A stretch of 64,000 bases of DNA, from assembly GCA_021234155.1 (NCBI GenBank), contig JAJEKV010000134.1, forward strand, positions 1,671,328 to 1,735,327, read 5' to 3'. Made by a program: the position numbers and the translations under genes. The notes beneath the pieces were generated by a model, which saw nothing but the letters and a program-made list of their open reading frames with translations, was not told the origin of the DNA and ran no database searches. The DNA is from Isoetes taiwanensis. Taxonomy: Eukaryota; Streptophyta; Lycopodiopsida; Isoetales; Isoetaceae. Positions 57,401 to 64,000 of this stretch are shown in pieces (within the stretch, counting starts at the first letter, position 1; every line of letters begins with the position of its first letter).

Positions 57401-57682
57401 ATTTATTCCCCCAAGCATTTTTCCTTTCTCCAATTTCATCCACAACCATGTCTACTTTTCATTTCTTCTTATGTTGGTTGTATATTTCAGGAGACCTTGT
57501 AATCAGCGGAAATAGTATTCTGGAGGGATCGTAGTTTTTTATTGTGGCTGAAAGGAAACATCTCTGGTGCTTATAACGTCAGGTGTTTCTAGAGGATTGT
57601 CCACCAAACTTTTGAAAATTTACTAATGTTAGTAGTCCCACACATCCCTAGGAAGATCCTGGTGCGAGAAGCAATTGATAAG

Positions 57683-57739
57683 ATGACAAATGAGTTGTCA
57701 TATGACAAATGAGCTGTCATATGACAAATGAGTTGTCAT
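57683..57739. repeat. Three 19-bp tandem units, each a small hairpin
   Basis: ATGACAAATGAGTTGTCAT is repeated three times head to tail; the middle unit has one change (GAGCTG). Each unit pairs ATGACAA with TTGTCAT, so the array could form three hairpins or one longer alternate fold. Confidence 0.85.
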
Positions 57740-57953
57740 TTTTCGGTATTGGTTCTTCAACAGTCCACAAGTATACAAGGATCATTGTGGACATACTAGC
57801 TTTGCGATTGAGCAATAATTTTATTAAGCCATAATATAATGGAACTAGATTATAAGAGATCGTGGGGACTTTGAATCCATCCCCGAAGCCAGGTTCCGTG
57901 TAATTGATGGTTGACACATTCCTCTTCATTACAATGCATATTCACATACACTC

Positions 57954-58241
57954 TTGCTGATCCAACACCACTTCCACTCAATATTACTGCAAGCTGCATG
58001 TGATGCAAGTACAATCTTTTGGGATGTGCATTGTGACGCTAGTAACTCTCACAACACACATCATTTATACAGATCACCTCTTTATGGGAAGCTTATGAAT
58101 AGACAAATCCAAACGCTCCCTTTAGGGAGACTTAATGGTATTAAGACTGGACCTTTTGTACTTGGAGATTCTGGCTACCCAGCCTCTTCCTTTATGGTGA
58201 TCATGAAAAGCCTTTATGGTGATCATGAAAAAGAGGATTAG
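57954..58241 (+). pseudogene. PIF/Harbinger transposase fragment (DDE central part)
   Basis: The 95-codon frame reads CDASTIFWDVHCDASNSHNT, then LYGKLMNRQIQTLP and GPFVLGDSGYPASSF, matching Harbinger transposase around the second and later acidic residues (family pattern: LQ-CD, WDV, GDS-YP). The first catalytic region (AVDG-H type) is not seen clearly upstream, and the frame ends in a short tandem duplication of CCTTTATGGTGATCATGAAA. It is opposite in strand to the Harbinger pieces at 10.4 and 35.8 kb and is not part of the 25-kb repeat. Confidence 0.7.
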
Positions 58242-58341
58242 AATGTTGATGCTGCAGATGATATTGCTTTCTCAATACATCTACCTCAATTAAGGCTCCT
58301 CGTGGAAAATAATATCTATCTATCTAACTATTTAAAATACA

Positions 58342-58371
58342 CTAGAAACGTGTGCCCGGCGATGCCGGGCA
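58342..58371 (-). mobile_element. Helitron 3' terminus (minus strand)
   Basis: On the minus strand a GC-rich hairpin (TGCCCGGC-ATC-GCCGGGCA, stem 58353-58371) is followed by a 7-9-base spacer, CTAG (58342-58345) and then T. This is the Helitron 3' pattern: hairpin, CTRR end, insertion before T. The element body would extend to higher coordinates. The 5' TC end was not found, so its length is unknown. Confidence 0.55.
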
Positions 58372-58466
58372 TTAGTCTTTTACGTGTGGAATGGGTAAAT
58401 TTAAGGGAGTTTGTATTAAGACCTGTAAATATCCGGAAAAAAAAAAAAAAAAACTTCTGCAAATGT

Positions 58467-59229
58467 AGTCATGATATAGACGTAATGGTGTATGAATTAT
58501 GAAGGATTTATGGTTTAGAGATGCTGAGCATTACCCTAACACATGGAATGGGTAAAAGTAATGGAAAGCATGGAGTGGAACTTACGCAGTAGGCGCATAG
58601 AGAAAATTAGTTTAGGGTTGGAATGCCTTTTAATTTTTTGTGTCTTTTGAATTTTCTAATTCCTAAATTCTCATTGATAAAACAAAATCTTGAAGAGTGG
58701 ATGCATTCTTCACGCACGATCAATTGCATAAAAGAAATATTATATTTAGGCTTCCTAAAAAGTATTGTAATATTTGTCGAACACGATTATGATGGCTTGA
58801 AAGTAAGGCCAATATTTCTAAGAGCAAGCAATTGATTCCATTTTTCCACATAGGTTGCTACAAACATGTTTGTTAACTATGCTTGATTTATTACATTAAC
58901 AAAAGGTGCACTTGAGATCATTGTTGTCTTATATAATAAACATTGACAATAATTGTCTATGGTCATTGCCTTCAATTGAAAATTGCAACTGCAATGCATT
59001 TGGGATCTTTCATATACACTTAAGGCCATGATGAAAACCTCGCTCTAAGATGGACTTTCAAGCAAATGAAAGCAATAATTACAATTTATATTATTCTACA
59101 ATGGTTCTACATACGGCTACTTATTGAAATCCTTTCATAGCTTCGAAATGCATTGATAGTTGGCTAAACAATACCGTTCTTGCTAAACACCCAACAATTA
59201 ACATGAATGGTTTTTTGGATTCTTTGGAT
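58467..59229. repeat. ~760-bp direct repeat, copy 1
   Basis: From AGTCATGATATAGACG onward the sequence matches 63241-64000 at high identity. The first 80 bases (GATGCTGAGCATTA, CATGGAATGGGTAAA) are a diverged echo of the Helitron end just to the left (GATGCCGGGCATTA, GTGGAATGGGTAAA), so both are probably ends of related elements. Confidence 0.75.
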
Positions 59230-59499
59230 TTTCAATCTCAATACATTAAGGACCAGAACTTGGTCTCCAATGGTGGTTTTGCAACAATTTGGGTTCCAAT
59301 GGTGATATTGCAACTTTGATGCAAAGTTATATGATTATTGAATGTTCTAAATTTAGAAGTTTTTAAATCGTGATCATTTTATCAATGATCCGAGTCTTTT
59401 AAATATAGAAGTTTAAATATAGAATGACTTAGGAGTAGGAATTAACAACGCATGGTAATTTCCATCGTGTTAAAAGAAGAATGATTCTAGCACCATAAG

Positions 59500-59715
59500 C
59501 TTGGTTCGGGAAACTTTTTAGCCTAAAGCATCAAATTTCCTGCAGTTTTGAACCTCGTCCTAAAGCTACAAAGCTATTCTTCAAAATTGCCGAAAAACCA
59601 AGAAAAACTCCAAGTTGTAGCGTGAAATTTTCCCCGCTAATATTTTTGTTACATGTTAATTTTAGAAAGTAATCTGGACACATGGGTTTAAACCTCTGTG
59701 ATTTCCCGAACCAAG
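59500..59715. mobile_element. 216-bp hAT-like MITE
   Basis: Perfect 14-bp terminal inverted repeats (CTTGGTTCGGGAAA and TTTCCCGAACCAAG) are flanked by an 8-bp direct duplication, ACCATAAG (59492-59499 and 59716-59723). An 8-bp duplication is the mark of the hAT superfamily. There is no coding capacity. The intact ends and matching duplication suggest a fairly recent insertion. Confidence 0.8.
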
Positions 59716-59723
59716 ACCATAAG

Positions 59724-62700
59724 TCATCCTACCAAAGATAATTCATGATAAGACCCTCAAGAAGAAACACAAGCAATTGATCCTAGTTATGACTAACTTG
59801 GGCACCCAAATTTAGAGCCTTTACAACTTTAACAACTTGCATTGAGCTACAAACAATTAAGGCAATAATACTCTAGCAAAGGATGGCTCTAGTAGTAGTG
59901 GGAAATGGAGAAGCTCTATTTTCTTGCACAAAAAGGAGAAATAAAAGAAGACTCCTCTCAAATAGAAGCACTACCACCATTAAGAAACTGAGAGGAGAAG
60001 CACAACCAATGGTGTAATGTCCTCTCTGCCCACATCTTGTAGATACCTCCAAAACACTACATAGAAACAAACATTCAACCATTAGGAACAAAAATCTCCC
60101 ACTGTGCAATAGCATAGTATACTCCGACTTTAAAGCATAGTAGCTCTAAGAGATAATCGTAAAGGTTGGATGAAAAGAAATTTAGAAAAGACATTACCTA
60201 CATGTCTCCTTGGGAGCTAATGATTTCATGTCCTTTTGTCACCAAGCAAAGATTGAAATAGCTCGGTTCCAAAGGAGATCCCCGCAAGATTTGTACTAAC
60301 CATCACCATCAGTGCGGCCTCAGGTCGATGGATGCAATTTCTCCCAATACAGCCATATGATTAAGCAACTCCGAACCAAATTGGTCATTACCAAAGTAGG
60401 CAAAGACAGGATGGTTCCTATGCTCGCCCCAATCCTTGCTCCAAAAGGGGTTGAGCCATCATTCACATTTTGATCTACAACTTTGACTCAACCTTGACAT
60501 TCTCGACTCGCTTACTCGAGAGATAACCTCCAAAGGAGGAAGTCCGTCTTATATCTTGAAAGGAAGCTCTTATCTTGTGAGACTGTGAGGGTGGAATAAC
60601 GTCCCCTCGTAGCTATTGCATTGATGTTGGAGCGCCCTTTGCTTGAGACGGAATTGAAGCGCCCTCTGCTTGAGACGGAATTGGCCATTTGTAGCAGATC
60701 TGCCAAGGATTTGCAACATCGGATGGCTTTTGGATTTCATTGATACATAAAAATTACTCATATACTCTTTTAAGCCACCTATAGCTTGTTACGAGATTAT
60801 AGTTTAAAAATGTAAGGTAGATTCTCCCTTGCCATGATTATTACCCAAGAATGTATCGTGTTCTCGCATCCGTATTTGAATATCAAAAAGTACTACAACC
60901 GAGGAGGATCTATGATAAATGCTCTATAGACTGTACTTTTTAGCCGTGCAATATGAGCATGCCTAAGAGGGTCCCTTGCTGATCCGAACCGTAAAATTAT
61001 ATATGTAGGATCTGCAAGTTTCAAGCTAGCCGATGAAGCCATGCGCATTTGCAGAACCAACACATAATGCAACGTGGGACTATCCAATTTCTCTTGTTGT
61101 AGTCTGTATTGCAGCCAGCCGATGAAGCCATGTGCATTTGCAGAACCACCACATAATGCAAAGTTGGGCTTTTCAATTTGTTGTTGTGAAGATCTTAATG
61201 TAGCATTGCAGCCCAAATTATATCAAACATCAAGTGTAAAAGTAAAGATGAGACAGATACTTCTTTACCTCCAACAAAATATATTTCACCAGACTTGGCG
61301 ATGTCAACCTACCACAAAATGAGTAGATATTGTTGGCTCAGGCAAAAAGATATCAAAGATCAAACTCTAGCTCCATCTAGCAAGAAATGAAATGCTAATT
61401 TTCACATGCAAAGGAATACCTACTTTGCAAGAAGAGAGTTTGCTGCATTTCATAACTCTCAAGATAAAAAAGGAAGGCATGACTCAAAGAAGGTATATGA
61501 AGCTCTAAGATTTGGCGTAAGAATCTCCAATATATGACGGCATTTCCGTTGCTGGAATCCTATATTATAATGTATGCCAATCTATGTCAGACGGATTTCC
61601 AAAGTAGAAGCTGCAATAATATGGTGTTGCAAGAGAAAGGATTTGGTTTCACGACCTAGAATCATGCAGAAGTTCCACGCTTTGCCATATATTTGCGTAA
61701 GAAGGCTTGACTGCACTATAGCCAAGAAAACCATCCGCCCCAAGACACAATCATCTTTTGCTTCACCGGTGGCTCCTTTACATTGCTTCAAGATAAACAT
61801 GAGCATACTGATTTAATTAAAATCTATTAAACAAAACTTTAGAAAAGAATGAGAAACCGCCCAAAATAATGTGTTTCAAAAGATAACATTTTTAAAAGAA
61901 GGGGCTTCATAGGAAGAAACTAAACACATCTAAAATGATGTGTTCCAGATCAAAAATACTTCACCAAAAACATGATAGGCAATGCAAAATGACATGCTTG
62001 AGATTAAGAACTACAAATAAAAATGCTAAAAATGCCCAGAGGGGACGTGTTACCTCTTTTTTAGCTGAGGTCTTTTTGCTGCCAGTCTAGCCTTCCAACA
62101 AAATGTCAATAGTAGTCACAATGAAGTATCAACAATTCTAGAAACCTACTTCATTCTGGATCCTTAGTGCCATGCTCTTGCATCCATCCATTCATTTGAG
62201 GAAGCTGTGAAAGAAAAGGTCATTAGGTATCACCGCAAGATGAGCTTCGTAAACTTGGGCAAAATGAAATGCGGCGTGAATAGCTCTTCTTTTGCCATCT
62301 AACGTAATAGCTCTTCTTTTCCGCACCATGTTTGAAGAACGCTGGTCGAGAATGGCGAAAAAAAACAAACACTTGAGGACACTTAAAAACCGCAGCAGCT
62401 TCAGGGGGTTTCTCGCTTCCTTCTGAATCGAGAGTTCTCCCCGTCCTTTTTTCTGATACGAAATGTGTAGGCTAGAGATAGAGAGTAGGAGGCAGCCAAC
62501 ACCCATTCCGCAAAAAAGACCCGCAAGCGGCTGAGGGAACGCCCAAGATGCCCCTCATGACATGCGTTCCCCAAGACGCACTACAACACGCCCCATTTTA
62601 ATAAAGAAGATTTTCTTTACTGAAAGGTAATATATAAGTGTGTCATATGCATGGTGTCAGCTCCAACAAATTTACTTAGAATAGAAAATGCACAATTTAC

Positions 62701-62884
62701 CTCATTTTCGTTTTCAACTTCTTTCTCCTCTTGTTCATTTACTTTGGCAATGTATGCTACTAGGCCTCCTTCCTCCTCGACTTTTGTTTACATAATTCTT
62801 TCCTCCGCTAATTTCTTTTCTTTTTCTCTACTATATTCCTTTGGAGATGAGCATTTTGCTGCTACATCACCCCTTCCTCCACAG
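59724..62884. other. Non-coding or unrecognised stretch with short tandem repeats
   Basis: Short open frames on both strands (59873-60115 minus, 61574-61816 plus, 62192-62506 minus) show no family I recognise and no exon chain. Two-copy tandem repeats are present: a ~36-bp unit with CTTGAGACGGAATTG at ~60,630-60,685, and an 89-bp unit with GCCGATGAAGCCATG and CATTTGCAGAACCA at 61,029 and 61,118. If the Helitron at 58,342 is long, these may be captured fragments. Confidence 0.45.
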
Positions 62885-62885
62885 T

Positions 62886-63178
62886 TTTTTTTTTTTTGAA
62901 GGACGACAAACTCTTATTCAATAATCCAAAAAGTGTACACACATAACTGCAGAGACAAATAAAATCTCAGCAGACAAAGATAATCCACTGAGTGCAGCCA
63001 CCTGTCCATGCATAAGATAAGATACGCAAATATTCCTCAAAAGTCAAACATTTTCTCTCAGGAGCAACCCGATATAGATAGGATATGTAGGTGTCTACTA
63101 GACTTGAAAGTAGAAACAATTCCCCTTGCTCCCCTAGCATATAACACCTCAGTAGCTTCCTGCACTCCCCCTCCCTTT
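62886..63178 (-). mobile_element. Reversed LINE 3'-end fragment, related to LINE 2
   Basis: On the minus strand the sequence GCTGAGATTTTATTTGTCTC, then ATTGAATAAGAGT, then CCTTCAAAAA closely parallels the LINE 2 3' end (GCTGAGATTTTATTCCTGTC, ATTGAATAAAGT, TTCTTCAAC and poly(A)). The poly(A) is the T run at 62887-62898. Upstream coding traces (KSSRHLHI) parallel the KSSRLHCK segment of LINE 2. A second T run at ~63,176-63,195 bounds the fragment on the other side. Confidence 0.7.
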
Positions 63179-63240
63179 TTTTTTTTTTTTTTTTGGTTTT
63201 TAATGCTCTTTTACTACGAACTGAGAAAACGTCGATGAGA

Positions 63241-64000
63241 AGTCATGATATAGACGTAATGGAGTATGAATTATGAAGGATTTATGGTTTAGAGATGCCG
63301 AGCATTACCCTAACACATGGAATGGGTAAAAGTAATGGAAAGCATGGAGGGAACTTACGCAGAGGGCGATAGAGAAAATTAGTTTAGGGTTGGAATGCCT
63401 TTTAATTCCTTGTGTCTTTTGAATTTTCTAATTCCTAAATTCTCATTGATAAAACAAAATCTTGAAGAGTGGATACATTCTTCACGACGATCAATTGCAT
63501 AAAAGAAATATTATATTTAGGCTTCCTAAAAAGTATTGTAATATTTGTCCAACACGATTATGATGGCTTGAAAGTAAGGCCAATATTTCTAAGAGCAAGC
63601 AATTGATTCCATTTTTCCACATAGGTTGCTACAAACATGTTTGTTAACTATGCTTGATTTATTACATTAACAAAAGGTGCACTTGAGATCATTGTTGTCT
63701 TATATAATAAACATTGACAATAATTGTCTATGGTCATTGCCTTCAATTGAAAATTGCAACTGCAATGCATTTGGGATCTTTCATATACACTTGCGTCCAT
63801 GATGAAAACCTCGCTCTAAGATGGACTTTCAAGCAATGAAAAGCAATAATTACAATTTATATTATTCTACAATGGTTCTACATACGGCTACTTATTGAAA
63901 TCCTTTCATAGCTTCGAAATGCATTGATAGTTGGCTAAACAATACCGTTCTTGCTAAACACCCAACAATTAACATGAATGGTTTTTTGGATTCTTTGGAT
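63241..64000. repeat. ~760-bp direct repeat, copy 2 (runs off window)
   Basis: It matches 58467-59229 with scattered substitutions and 1-3-base indels and is still matching at the last base of the window. The left junction follows GTCGATGAGA. Confidence 0.75.

Noticed and set aside
57171-57515. Hydrophobic 114-codon frame that could be a membrane protein
   Set aside because: It is created by irregular ATTTGCTTTT repeats, which encode Phe/Leu in any frame; no supporting exon or family.
62826-62837. TCTCTACTAT resembles a Helitron 5' end
   Set aside because: It is on the wrong strand for the Helitron end at 58,342, lacks the preceding A, and sits in a T/C-rich stretch where such words are expected.
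1-64000. CRISPR arrays, bacterial operons or rRNA genes
   Set aside because: No regularly spaced repeats with unique spacers, no ribosome binding sites or gene packing; introns and plant transposons show a plant nuclear sequence.

Overview
This is nuclear DNA from a land plant. It has a multi-exon gene for a mitochondrial-type peptide chain release factor 1 (53.6-55.9 kb), AT-rich non-coding DNA, and many plant-type transposable elements: a Ty3/gypsy chromovirus, L1-type LINEs, PIF/Harbinger fragments, a Helitron terminus and a hAT-like MITE. I cannot name the species from the sequence.

Layout. 0-2.9 kb: the end of an open reading frame whose last ~90 residues are a histone H3 fold on an unusual N-terminal half. 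It is followed by a spacer with two copies of a 67-bp hairpin and a TATA box, an intact 361-codon reading frame of unknown function, and a small frame-broken reading frame. 3.0-10.36 kb: a chromovirus (gag, protease, RT/RNase H, integrase, chromodomain, 3' LTR) with no 5' LTR in the window. Its 3' LTR ends inside a minus-strand Harbinger transposase remnant. 11-28 kb: decayed sequence with a minus-strand pseudogene of unknown family, a LINE nested in another LINE, a third LINE tail, palindromes and short tandem repeats. 28.1-29.3 kb: the first five exons of the release factor gene, then an abrupt junction back into chromovirus gag.

29.35-54.8 kb repeats 3.91-29.33 kb in the same order and orientation (unit ~25.4 kb). 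The second copy runs on through the complete release factor gene to 55,859. Differences between copies are mostly small changes at CAG/CTG trinucleotides and homopolymers, and each copy is correct where the other is damaged. This fits two overlapping assembly pieces placed end to end, with base-calling errors at CHG-methylated cytosines, at least as well as a real tandem duplication. If so, the true locus is 1-29.3 kb joined to the region right of ~54.8 kb.

55.9-64 kb: release factor 3' flank, tandem and inverted repeats, a Harbinger transposase fragment, a minus-strand Helitron 3' end, a 216-bp MITE with 8-bp target duplication, a reversed LINE tail, and a ~760-bp direct repeat (58.47 and 63.24 kb) that runs off the window. 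The intact, recognisable host gene is the release factor. The H3-fold reading frame and its neighbour are the most unusual coding content.
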